From contig NZ_JAQGLB010000005.1 in assembly GCF_027853965.1 (NCBI RefSeq), forward strand, positions 186,001-250,000: a DNA stretch of 64,000 nt, written 5' to 3'. The DNA comes from Saccharopolyspora indica (lineage in GTDB: Bacteria > Actinomycetota > Actinomycetes > Mycobacteriales > Pseudonocardiaceae). Shown here piece by piece: positions 1 through 7,248 of the stretch (positions are counted from its first letter, which is position 1; each line of letters begins with the position of its first letter). The position numbers and the translations under genes were made by a program. The notes under the pieces are model-generated. The model was not told where the DNA came from and did not search any database. It saw only the letters and a program-made list of their open reading frames with translations.

Positions 1-109
1 CGTAGCCGACCTTCTCGCGCAACGCCCACGGCAAGTCGTTGTGCCCGTCGAGCACCGGGTTCTCGGCGAGCAGCGCTCGGGCCCGCTCCACGGCGGCCGC
101 GTCGGTCAT
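1..109 (-). CDS. Membrane dipeptidase (peptidase M19), 5' end only
   Basis: Only the first 36 codons are inside the window; the rest lies beyond base 1. The start is ATG at 109, preceded by GAGGTG seven bases upstream. The visible N-terminus contains [10 protein letters not shown], the conserved opening of family M19 (renal/microsomal dipeptidase, acetylase-type amidohydrolase), in which H23 and D25 form the HxD pair that binds the first zinc. Members hydrolyse dipeptides, or D-amino-acyl amides in some bacteria; the substrate cannot be told from this fragment. No signal peptide is seen, so it is probably cytoplasmic. Confidence 0.8.
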   Translation of the reverse strand, partial: MTDAAAVERARALLAENPVLDGHNDLPWALREKVGY

Positions 110-214
110 CAGAACACCTCAATCCGCGAGTTCAGCACCTGGCCGCGAGGATATCCGGCCGCCTGGAGAACTGATCGAATCGACTTATCCCGCCACCGGC
201 CGCACTATCGGGGA

Positions 215-421
215 ATGGACGAAATCCCCAGGCAGCAGGTCGGCAACGACCTGCCCAGCGTGCTCGCCGAGTACGGCCACCTGGCGGCACAGCTGCCGGG
301 CGCGTCCCGCCAGCGCGCTGAGGCGCTGCGCGCACGCCTGGCCGAGCTGGACGAGCTGATCGACGAACACGTCGCCCGCCTGTCCGGCCTCCGGGAGACC
401 GATCCGGTCAGCTGGTCGTAG
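215..421 (+). CDS. Small hypothetical protein (68 aa)
   Basis: Short ORF starting at ATG 215, with a GGGGA stretch directly before it and no well-spaced ribosome site. The product is acidic and probably all-helical; its C-terminal half is a heptad-like run of Arg, Ala, Leu and Glu (SRQRAEALRARLAELDELID), suggesting a short coiled coil. It converges on the MarR-type regulator and overlaps its stop by 14 bases. No family is recognised. It could be spurious; the main support is the regular helical pattern and the typical third-base GC bias. Confidence 0.45.
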   Translation: MDEIPRQQVGNDLPSVLAEYGHLAAQLPGASRQRAEALRARLAELDELIDEHVARLSGLRETDPVSWS

Positions 422-890
422 CGCCTGCACCGAGCCCGTCGAGGGCTTTCCCGGTGGCCGAGATGACCTGCCCGAGGGCCGCGTTCAGCCGCTCCAGGTC
501 GGCCAGGTCCATGCCCAGCAGCTCGACCACCCGGTAGGGGATCTTCTCGGCTTCCGAGCGCAGCTCCCGCCCCGCGTCGGTCAGGTCGACCGCGAGCTGC
601 CGCTCGTCGCTGCGGCTGCGCGGGCGCACCACGTAGCCGATCGCTTCCAGCCGCTTGAGCAACGGGGACAGCGTCGCCGCCTCGGCGTGCAGCGCGCCGC
701 AGAGATCCTTCACCGACCGCGGTGAGCTCTCCCACAGCGCGAGCATCACCAGGTACTGGGGATGCGTCAGGCCCATCGGCGCCAGCAGCGGCCGGTAGAG
801 AGCGATGACGTTGCGCGATGCCACCGACAGCGCGAAGCACACCTGGCGGTCGAGGGCCAGCGGGTCTTCCCCCAGGTCGATCGGCTTCAT
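408..890 (-). CDS. MarR-family regulator of the OhrR (peroxide-sensing) type
   Basis: Winged-helix MarR protein of about 160 residues. The N-terminal block LDRQVCFALSVASR closely matches OhrR proteins, where the Cys is oxidised by organic hydroperoxides and releases the repressor from DNA; here it is C18 from ATG 890 (C21 from the alternative GTG at 899). The segment LTHPQYLVMLALWE and the wing SDERQLAVDLT follow. GGAAGG and GGTGG lie upstream of ATG 890, making that start plausible. The usual ohr peroxidase is not adjacent; instead a small membrane protein is divergently transcribed across an AT-rich palindrome. OhrR-like sensing is inferred from the Cys motif, and the target is inferred from position. 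Confidence 0.8.
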   Translation of the reverse strand: MKPIDLGEDPLALDRQVCFALSVASRNVIALYRPLLAPMGLTHPQYLVMLALWESSPRSVKDLCGALHAEAATLSPLLKRLEAIGYVVRPRSRSDERQLAVDLTDAGRELRSEAEKIPYRVVELLGMDLADLERLNAALGQVISATGKALDGLGAGATTS

Positions 891-928
891 CCGGGCCACC
901 TTCCACCACGTTCCAACATGCGTTAATA

Positions 929-942
929 ATTAGTGTACTAAT
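929..942. promoter_or_regulatory. Candidate MarR/OhrR operator
   Basis: ATTAG-TGTA-CTAAT, a 5-bp perfect inverted repeat with a 4-base centre, sits in an AT-rich island between the regulator and the divergent membrane-protein gene. In such GC-rich surroundings this is a typical position and composition for an autoregulatory MarR operator. Confidence 0.5.
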
Positions 943-988
943 CAACGTGCGGCGGCGTCCCGCCCGCCGAGCAGAAAGGGGAGCAGCT

Positions 989-1393
989 GTGACCGGCACC
1001 AAGCCAACGCGCCCCAACCCGCTGCAGTGGATCTGGTACGCGCTGGGCGGCCGGCTACCCGAGCGCTACCGCGAGTGGGTGCTGCACGACATCACCTGCC
1101 GGACCTGGATACTGCGGCACGTCAGCCGCACGCTGGTGCAGCTCTCCCCCGGCCTGCTGTTCCTGCTGCTCCCCGGCCCGCTGTGGATCCGCGGCATGGC
1201 GGTGCTCGGCGGATACATCCTCGGCATCTGGTACTCGATGTCCTACATGGAGCACACCACCGAGTACCGGCTGTACAAGCACGGGTATCCGATCGGCGCG
1301 GGGAAGGCCACCCGGGAGGAGGCCAAGGCCGAGCAGCGCGCCGCCAAGGCCTCCCGCTACGAGCAGATCTACCGCAACGCGCCCGAGTCCTGA
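989..1393 (+). CDS. DUF5313-like small membrane protein
   Basis: 134-residue protein starting at GTG 989, with AAAGGGGAG ideally spaced upstream. It opens with the conserved-looking NPLQWIWYALGGRLPERYREWVLHD, has two hydrophobic segments at about residues 49-64 and 68-84, and ends in a charged Lys/Glu/Ala-rich tail. This matches the layout of actinobacterial DUF5313 proteins, which have no known function. Divergence from the OhrR-like regulator suggests peroxide- or stress-linked expression (inference). Its stop overlaps the convergent esterase gene by 25 bases. Confidence 0.7.
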   Translation: MTGTKPTRPNPLQWIWYALGGRLPERYREWVLHDITCRTWILRHVSRTLVQLSPGLLFLLLPGPLWIRGMAVLGGYILGIWYSMSYMEHTTEYRLYKHGYPIGAGKATREEAKAEQRAAKASRYEQIYRNAPES

Positions 1394-2544
1394 GCGACCG
1401 CTGCGGCGTGCACGGCGCGGACCAGGCGGTCGTTCTCCGGGGCAGCGCCACCGGGGAACGCGACGCGGCGGCGGTTGTAGCCGTAGGCGAGGCCGCTGCG
1501 CGGATCGGCGAACGCCTGGGCTCCGGCGGCTCCGCCGTGCCCGAAGGCGCCCTGCCCGAGGACCGGGTAGATGTTGTCGGGCAGCACGAACCCGAGCCCG
1601 TACACCTTGTGCGCGCGGTAGACGACGTCGTAGCCGACCGAGTGCAGCTGCGCGAAGGTCGCTGCCGTGTCCGGCTTGAGCAGCGGGGCCCGGCCGTCGA
1701 CCTCGCTGATGACAGCCGCGTACATGCCCGCCAGCCCGCGGGCGGAGGCGACGCCGCCGGCTGAAGCCTGGCCCTTCGCCCGCACCACGCGGTGGTTGGG
1801 CAGCTCCGTGAGCGCGACCGCCTCCGGGTGGTGCCGGTTCACGGCAACACCGGGCACGCTGTCCGGGGCGGCGGCCGCATCGGGCTCCGCCTCCGCCAGC
1901 TGCGCCGAGGTCGGCTGCATCGGCAGCGTGGTCCGGAACCGGGCCTCCTGCTCATCCGGCAGCCCGAGGTAGAAGTCCAGGTCGTAGGGCGTCCGGACGC
2001 GGGTCTCGAACACCTCGTGCAGGGTCTGGCCGGTGGCTCGGCGGACGACCTCACCGACCAGGGCCCCGATGACCAACGCGTGGTAGCCGAACGCGGTGCC
2101 CGGCCGCCAGTACGGGCGCTGGGCGGCGAGCCGCTCGGCGATCACCAGGTCATCGGCCAGCTCGTCGAGCGAGAAGCCCTCGTCGGCGCCGACCAGGCCG
2201 GCGCGGTGCGCGAGCAGATCGCGCAGCGTGATGTCCTGCTTGCCCTCGGCGCCGAACTCCGGCCAGTAGTGGCTGACCCGCTGATCCAGGTCGAGCACGC
2301 CGTCCTGCACGAGCAAGGCCACGACCAGGTACGCGGCGCCCTTCGTCGCGGAGAACACGCCGGTCAGCGTCGAGCCGGTGAACTCCGGCCCGGTCCAGAG
2401 GTCCACCACGCGCTGTCCGCCGACGTGGGCGACCAGCTGCGCGGCGTAGTCGCCGCCTTCCGCCGCGGCCACGGCGGCGAACTCCTCCCGCACGGACTCG
2501 TAGCCCGCCGCGACGGTGCCCCGCGGGGTGTTCTCGGTCGACAT
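1369..2544 (-). CDS. Serine hydrolase of the class C beta-lactamase / EstB esterase fold
   Basis: 391 residues. The SxxK motif FSATKG places the nucleophile at S65 and the general base at K68; LLAHRAGL and a later YHAL (Y154) follow the spacing of the second, tyrosine motif of this superfamily. There is no signal peptide, which argues for a cytoplasmic esterase rather than a secreted beta-lactamase or DD-peptidase. ATG 2544 is chosen because GAGGAGC precedes it; an upstream in-frame extension has no such site. It lies 74 bp after the eight-gene glp-like operon on the same strand and could be read through from it. The natural substrate is unknown. Confidence 0.8.
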   Translation of the reverse strand: MSTENTPRGTVAAGYESVREEFAAVAAAEGGDYAAQLVAHVGGQRVVDLWTGPEFTGSTLTGVFSATKGAAYLVVALLVQDGVLDLDQRVSHYWPEFGAEGKQDITLRDLLAHRAGLVGADEGFSLDELADDLVIAERLAAQRPYWRPGTAFGYHALVIGALVGEVVRRATGQTLHEVFETRVRTPYDLDFYLGLPDEQEARFRTTLPMQPTSAQLAEAEPDAAAAPDSVPGVAVNRHHPEAVALTELPNHRVVRAKGQASAGGVASARGLAGMYAAVISEVDGRAPLLKPDTAATFAQLHSVGYDVVYRAHKVYGLGFVLPDNIYPVLGQGAFGHGGAAGAQAFADPRSGLAYGYNRRRVAFPGGAAPENDRLVRAVHAAAVAQDSGALR

Positions 2545-2618
2545 CAGTGCTCCTCGGCTCACGCGTTCCTTGCGCACTGATCAAGTGGTGAGCGCACCCG
2601 GGTATTCCCGATGCGGGA

Positions 2619-3572
2619 TCACAGCCCGAAGCGCTGCGCCCAGCCGATCACGTCGGCGGTGGTGGCGTTGCCGCCGCAGACCAGCAGCCCGAGTTCGGCG
2701 TCGCCGACCCGTTCCAGCACCTGGCGGGCGGCGGGGAGCAGGCAGCCCTCGGCGGGTTCGGTCCAGAGCTTGGCCCGCTCGGCGAAGTCCAGCACGCCCT
2801 GGACCGCCTCGGCGTCGGAGACGACGATCACGTCATCGACCAGTGCCGACACGTGCTCGTAGGTGAGCGCTGACACCTGCGGGGCGCTGAGCGTGGACAC
2901 GATGGACGACAGTTCGATCTCGGTCGGCCCGCCCGCGGCCAGCGCCGCCGACATGGCGTGCGCACCGGCGGTTTCCACGCCCCAGATCCGCACGTCGGGG
3001 CGGCGGGCGCGCAGCGCGGTGGCGACACCGGAGATCAGCCCGCCACCGCCGATGCTGACCAGCACGTCGGTGACGGGCCCGGCGTCTTCGGCGAACTCCA
3101 GGCCGACGGTGCCCTGACCGGCGATGACGACCGGATCGTCGAACGGGTGGACCAGCGTCAGCCCACCGGCCTGCAGGTCGGTCATCAGCTTGAACGCGGC
3201 TGCCATGTCGTCGGTGAGCCGAACCTCGGCACCGGCCGATTCGGCGACCGAGACGGCGTGGCCGGGCGCGGAGCGCGGCATGACCACCGTCGCCTTGATG
3301 CTCAGCGCCCCGGCCATGACCGCCAGCGCGATGCCGTGGTTGCCGCCGCTGACCGCGACCACCCCGGCCGCGCGTTCGGCCTCACCGAGCGACAGCAGCT
3401 TCGCCGCCGCCCCGCGGACCTTGAAGGATCCAGTGCGCTGGAGCAGCTCCAGCTTCGCCGTCACCGGGACACCGAGGAGCTCGGCCAGCCCGGGGCTGGG
3501 CACCGTCGGTGTGCGCAGGACGTGTTCCGCGATGCGCTCCGCCGTCGTCTCGATGTCGGTGATGCCGATCAA
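2619..3572 (-). CDS. PLP-dependent threonine/serine dehydratase-like enzyme
   Basis: 317-residue fold-type II PLP enzyme. K51 in GSFKVRG is the expected Schiff-base lysine, SGGNHG (75-80) binds the substrate carboxylate, and GGGG (175-178) holds the PLP phosphate. There is no C-terminal ACT regulatory domain, so it resembles catabolic dehydratases rather than biosynthetic IlvA. The start must be TTG 3572: an in-frame TAG (the stop of the upstream gene) lies six codons before it, no ATG or GTG intervenes, and GGAGG is well spaced. It is the last gene of the leftward glp-like operon, 15 bp after the zinc dehydrogenase. Related racemases or diaminopropionate-type lyases are possible alternatives. 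Confidence 0.85.
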   Translation of the reverse strand: MIGITDIETTAERIAEHVLRTPTVPSPGLAELLGVPVTAKLELLQRTGSFKVRGAAAKLLSLGEAERAAGVVAVSGGNHGIALAVMAGALSIKATVVMPRSAPGHAVSVAESAGAEVRLTDDMAAAFKLMTDLQAGGLTLVHPFDDPVVIAGQGTVGLEFAEDAGPVTDVLVSIGGGGLISGVATALRARRPDVRIWGVETAGAHAMSAALAAGGPTEIELSSIVSTLSAPQVSALTYEHVSALVDDVIVVSDAEAVQGVLDFAERAKLWTEPAEGCLLPAARQVLERVGDAELGLLVCGGNATTADVIGWAQRFGL

Positions 3573-3587
3573 CCCGCTCGCCTCCGC

Positions 3588-4709
3588 CTAGAGGACCACG
3601 ACCTGACGAACGGCGCTTCCCTCGTGCAAGCGGTCGAAGCCCTCGTTGATCTCGTCCAGTTCGATGCGGTGCGACAGTAGCCGGTCCACCGGGAGCGCAC
3701 CAGATCGGTACAGCTGGATGAACCGGGGCACGTCGCGGCGGGGCACGCACGAGCCCAGGTAGCTGCCGCGCAGCGTCCGCTCCTCGGCGACCAGGCTCAG
3801 CGCGGGCAGCGTGAGCTGGGCCTGCGGATCGGGCAGCCCGACGGTGACGGTCGTCCCGCCGCCGCGGGTCGCGTCGTAGGCCTGGCGCAGCACCGGGGCG
3901 ACGCCGGTGGTGTCGATGACCTTCTCCGCTCCCCCACCGGTGATCTCGCGGATCTGCGCCGCGGCACCGGATCCGCCCGCCACGGCGTGCGTCGCGCCGA
4001 GCCCGGTGGCCAGTTCCAGCTTGTGCGGCACGACGTCGACCGCGACCACGGTGGACGCACCGGCGGCCTTCGCCATGAGCAGCGCGGCGAGCCCGACACC
4101 GCCGAGCCCGAACACCGCCACGCTCTCGCCCGGCTGCACCTGCGCCGAGTACCGGGCGGCACCGGCACCGGTGAGCACCGCGCAGCCGAACAGCGCGGCG
4201 ATCTCGAAGGGGATGTCGGGATCGATCTTCACCGCCGAGCGCGCTGACACCACGATGTGCTCGGCGAACGCGGACACGCCGAGGTGGTGGTAGGGGCGGG
4301 TCCCGTCGTCGGCGCGGAACCGCATGCCGCCGCCGAGCAGGGTGCCCTGGCCGTTGGCGGCCGCGCCCGGCCCGCACAGGGCGGGGCGGCCGGCCACGCA
4401 CCGCTCGCAGTCGCCGCAGGACGGCACGAAGGCGAGCACCACGTGGTCACCGGGCGCGAAACCGCTCCCCTGCCCGGCTTCCACGACCTCGCCGGCGGCC
4501 TCGTGGCCGAGGGCCATCGGCAGCGGGCGCGGGCGCGTTCCGTTGATCACCGACAGGTCCGAGTGGCACAGCCCGGCTGCGCGGACCCGCACCAGCAGCT
4601 CGCCCGGGCCGGGCGGGTCGAGGTGCAGGGTGGTGACCTCGATGGGGCGCGACTGCGCGTAGGGCTCGGGCCCACCGGATTCCCGCAGAACAGCGGCGCG
4701 AACTCGCAT
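3588..4709 (-). CDS. Zinc-dependent medium-chain alcohol dehydrogenase
   Basis: 373 residues. Catalytic zinc ligands are visible as C48 (GLCHSD) and H69-E70 (GHE); four structural-zinc cysteines lie at 98, 101, 104 and 112; the NAD(P) loop GLGGVG is at 201-206. Overall it resembles class III-like dehydrogenases that oxidise alcohols or thiol-aldehyde adducts. Its ATG overlaps the stop of the preceding monooxygenase as TGATG, so the two are probably translationally coupled. Within the operon it may oxidise an alcohol produced upstream (inference); the substrate is unknown. Confidence 0.87.
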   Translation of the reverse strand: MRVRAAVLRESGGPEPYAQSRPIEVTTLHLDPPGPGELLVRVRAAGLCHSDLSVINGTRPRPLPMALGHEAAGEVVEAGQGSGFAPGDHVVLAFVPSCGDCERCVAGRPALCGPGAAANGQGTLLGGGMRFRADDGTRPYHHLGVSAFAEHIVVSARSAVKIDPDIPFEIAALFGCAVLTGAGAARYSAQVQPGESVAVFGLGGVGLAALLMAKAAGASTVVAVDVVPHKLELATGLGATHAVAGGSGAAAQIREITGGGAEKVIDTTGVAPVLRQAYDATRGGGTTVTVGLPDPQAQLTLPALSLVAEERTLRGSYLGSCVPRRDVPRFIQLYRSGALPVDRLLSHRIELDEINEGFDRLHEGSAVRQVVVL

Positions 4710-5011
4710 CACGCCCCCGCCCCGGGCTGGAACGGGGTGCAGCGGGTGACCTGCCGGTCGGCGAGCAGCGGCACCACCTGGCCGAGCACGATCCGCTGGA
4801 AGTGCTCGGTCTCGCAGTGCCGGGCGAAGTCGGCTTCGCCGTCGTACTCCTCGACGAGCACCACCACGTCGTCCTCGACCCCGGTGTGCACGCCGTAGCG
4901 GCGGCAGCCGGGTTCGGCCAGCGATGCCGCCACCATCGGTGCGAGCAGTTCCAGCACTCGGTCCCGCTCGCCCGGCTGGACGACGTAGCGGGCCACTACG
5001 ACGAAACTCAT
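4709..5011 (-). CDS. Antibiotic biosynthesis monooxygenase (ABM) domain protein
   Basis: 100-residue single-domain protein with a ferredoxin-like ABM pattern: an N-terminal strand (SFVVVARYVVQPG), the loop CRRYGVHTGVEDDVVVLVEEYD, then FARHCETEHFQRI near the C-terminus. Members act as cofactor-free oxygenases or, as in LsrG and YgiN, on small carbonyl metabolites. It sits 37 bp after the GlpP-like gene and overlaps the zinc dehydrogenase by one base. Role inside the operon is unknown. Confidence 0.75.
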   Translation of the reverse strand: MSFVVVARYVVQPGERDRVLELLAPMVAASLAEPGCRRYGVHTGVEDDVVVLVEEYDGEADFARHCETEHFQRIVLGQVVPLLADRQVTRCTPFQPGAGA

Positions 5012-5048
5012 GGTTCTCCTGATCTCCTGGAACGGGCAATGTGGCTGT

Positions 5049-5666
5049 TCAGCCGCGCAACTCGTCCCTGCTCAGGGACCAGAGCGCGGGGTCGGAGGTC
5101 GCCGCCGCGACCGCGCCCATCGCCAGGGAGTGCGCGACACCGGCGGCGTCCATCACGAAGCCCGCCGCCACGAACGGCGAGAGCACCCGGCGCGCCTCCT
5201 CCGGCATCCACGGGATGATCGGCGCGGGCATCACCTCGACGAGGTCCGGGCTGCTGCGGCCGACGCCTTCCATGCTCCGGTTGAGGTTGGACCGGTCGGT
5301 GACGAACACCTTCTGCATGGTCAGCATGTCCAGCGCCCGGGCCCGGTCGATGAGCGCGGCGCGGGTGCTGACCACGCCCTGGGCGCCGATCCCGGTGAGG
5401 AAGTCGATCGCGCCCCGGTCCTGCGCGAGGCCGGGGCACGCGTCGATGTTGACGAACACGGTCTTGCCGAGGTGCACCAGGACGCGCACCGCGTTCGTCA
5501 GCTCACCGACCGGGATCGACGCCAGGACGCAGACCTGCGATGCCGCCGAGGCGAAGTCCTTGACCCGCGCCGGGCCCACCACGGACGCGCAGACCGGGAC
5601 GTCCTGGAACGCCGCGGCCAGCTGCGGCTTGACCGGCCGGGGCCGGGGTGTGGCACGTTCGCTCAT
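5049..5666 (-). CDS. glpP: GlpP-family glycerol-3-phosphate-responsive antiterminator
   Basis: 205 residues matching the GlpP family (TIM-barrel-like). Characteristic stretches are VCVLASIPVGELTNAV, VFVNIDACPGLAQDRGAIDFL, GVVSTRAALIDRARAL, MQKVFVTDR and EVMPAPIIPWM. In Bacillus, GlpP binds glycerol-3-phosphate and prevents termination in glp leader mRNAs. Here it is encoded inside the operon that carries glpD and a GlpK-like kinase, so autoregulation is likely. The operon's leader has a strong inverted repeat at 11935-11964 that is a candidate target. Antitermination by actinobacterial members is inferred, not shown. Confidence 0.88.
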   Translation of the reverse strand: MSERATPRPRPVKPQLAAAFQDVPVCASVVGPARVKDFASAASQVCVLASIPVGELTNAVRVLVHLGKTVFVNIDACPGLAQDRGAIDFLTGIGAQGVVSTRAALIDRARALDMLTMQKVFVTDRSNLNRSMEGVGRSSPDLVEVMPAPIIPWMPEEARRVLSPFVAAGFVMDAAGVAHSLAMGAVAAATSDPALWSLSRDELRG

Positions 5667-5694
5667 GACAGGAACTTCTACCTCGTCGGGTCGC

Positions 5695-7248
5695 TCAGTC
5701 CAGCGGGCCGGTCCCGAACGGGCTCGGCAGGCCGAGTTTGCCGGGGTTGAGCACGCCGCGCGGGTCCAGCGCGTTCTTGACCGCCTCGAACACCCCGAAG
5801 CCGGTGCCCAGCGAGTCGGCCAGGTAGGGGCCGCGCAGCAGGCCGGAGCCGTGGTGGTGGCTCAGCGCCGCGCCGTGGCGGATCAGCGCCTGGTTGGCCG
5901 CGTCCCACGCCGCCCGGTACCACTCGCGCCGCCGCTCGGGTTCGACGTCGCCGCGCAGCGAGAAGTACAGGCAGGCGCCGTCGGTGTAGGCGTGCGACTG
6001 GTGAGCGGAGGCGGCCAGGGTGCCCGGGACGCTGTTGATCGCGGCGCACACGTCGTCGTAGATGGCCGGCAGCTTCGACCACGGCCCGGCCATCTCCAGG
6101 GTGTCGGCGACGAAACCGGGGCCGGGGGTGAAGCCGTCGGCGGACTTGCCGACCAGCATCCGCTCGTCGAGCCAGCGGTCGAAGATCGCCTGACCGTCGA
6201 GTTCGGTGCCGGTGGCCGCGCACACCTCGGCGCTGACCGCCATGCTCGCCTCCACCACCAGCGGGTCGCCCTCGTCGGCGATCAGCAGCAGGTTGGTGTC
6301 CGGGTGGCCGAAGTGGGTGCCGCTCTCCAGCTGGTCGTAGAGCCGCAGGACGGCGGGCGTGCCGCCGCGCTGCATGATCTGCCTGCACGCTTCCAGGCCG
6401 TCGGCGAAGGTCGCGAAGCCGTAGGCGATGGCCTTGGCGTGCTCGGGCAGCGGGTGGGTGCGCAGCCGGACCGAGGTGATGATGCCGAGGGTGCCTTCCG
6501 ACCCGACGAACAGCTGCCGCAGGTCCGGGCCGGTGGCCGCCCGCGGGTAGTCGCCGAAGGTGGCCAGCGTGCCGTCGGCGAGGACCACGTCGAGCCCGAC
6601 GACCATGTCCTCGATCTTGCCGTAGCGGGTGGACAGCTGCCCGGCGCCGCGGCAGGCGACCCAGCCGCCGACGGTGGAGATGGCGAACGCCGAGGGCCAG
6701 TGCCCGGTGGTGGCGCCGTGGGTCTCCTGCAGCTCCTGCTCGAAGAGGTCGCCGAACATGCCTGCCCGCACTTCGACGATCTGCGACTCGGCGTCGAAGG
6801 AGGTGATGCCGACCAGCCCGCACACGTCGAGCACGACACCGCCGAACACCGGCAGCGCGGCGCCGGTGACGTTGCTGCGGCCCGCCGAGACGGTCAGCGG
6901 GATGGTGTTGTCGTGGCAGAGCTTGGCCACCGCCTGGATCTGCTCGACGGTGCTGACCTCGACGATCACCGCGTCCGGGGTGGCCGGGCGGTCGGCGGTC
7001 TCGCCGATCATCGAGCCCGCCCACCAGTCGCGGGTGCGCAGCACGACCTCGTCGTGGTCGGTGTGCACGGCGTCGGCGGAGGCGCGCAGTTCGGCGATGA
7101 CCTCCGCCGGCACCTCCACCGCCTTGGTCTGCAGCGACGCGGGGCCCTGGCCGATCTCGGTGCGCGCCGCGTAGCGGGGCGGGGTCGGGGCGCCGACGAC
7201 GTAGTTGCCGCGGTTGAAGGGGTGGGTGATGGTCTGACGGCTGATCAT
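5695..7248 (-). CDS. FAD-linked oxidase, alkyl-DHAP-synthase / GlcD-like
   Basis: 517 residues of the vanillyl-alcohol-oxidase superfamily. An FAD-binding domain (about 90-270) contains VSAGRSNVTGAALPVFGGVVLD and STVGGWVACRGAGQLSTRYG, and a FAD_oxidase_C domain follows. Near the C-terminus, SHHHGSG has a His triplet at about 464-466 that matches the catalytic triplet of alkyldihydroxyacetone-phosphate synthases; LNPGKL closes the family pattern. ATG 7248 overlaps the glpD stop as ATGA. Linkage to glpD and glpP suggests a glyceryl-phosphate or dihydroxyacetone-phosphate-type substrate (inference). A 2-hydroxyacid oxidase is the alternative. Confidence 0.82.
   Translation of the reverse strand: MISRQTITHPFNRGNYVVGAPTPPRYAARTEIGQGPASLQTKAVEVPAEVIAELRASADAVHTDHDEVVLRTRDWWAGSMIGETADRPATPDAVIVEVSTVEQIQAVAKLCHDNTIPLTVSAGRSNVTGAALPVFGGVVLDVCGLVGITSFDAESQIVEVRAGMFGDLFEQELQETHGATTGHWPSAFAISTVGGWVACRGAGQLSTRYGKIEDMVVGLDVVLADGTLATFGDYPRAATGPDLRQLFVGSEGTLGIITSVRLRTHPLPEHAKAIAYGFATFADGLEACRQIMQRGGTPAVLRLYDQLESGTHFGHPDTNLLLIADEGDPLVVEASMAVSAEVCAATGTELDGQAIFDRWLDERMLVGKSADGFTPGPGFVADTLEMAGPWSKLPAIYDDVCAAINSVPGTLAASAHQSHAYTDGACLYFSLRGDVEPERRREWYRAAWDAANQALIRHGAALSHHHGSGLLRGPYLADSLGTGFGVFEAVKNALDPRGVLNPGKLGLPSPFGTGPLD

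Noticed and set aside
1369-2544. Calling the serine hydrolase a beta-lactamase resistance gene
   Set aside because: It has the fold motifs but no signal peptide, and its operon-side context is catabolic; esterase is the safer description.
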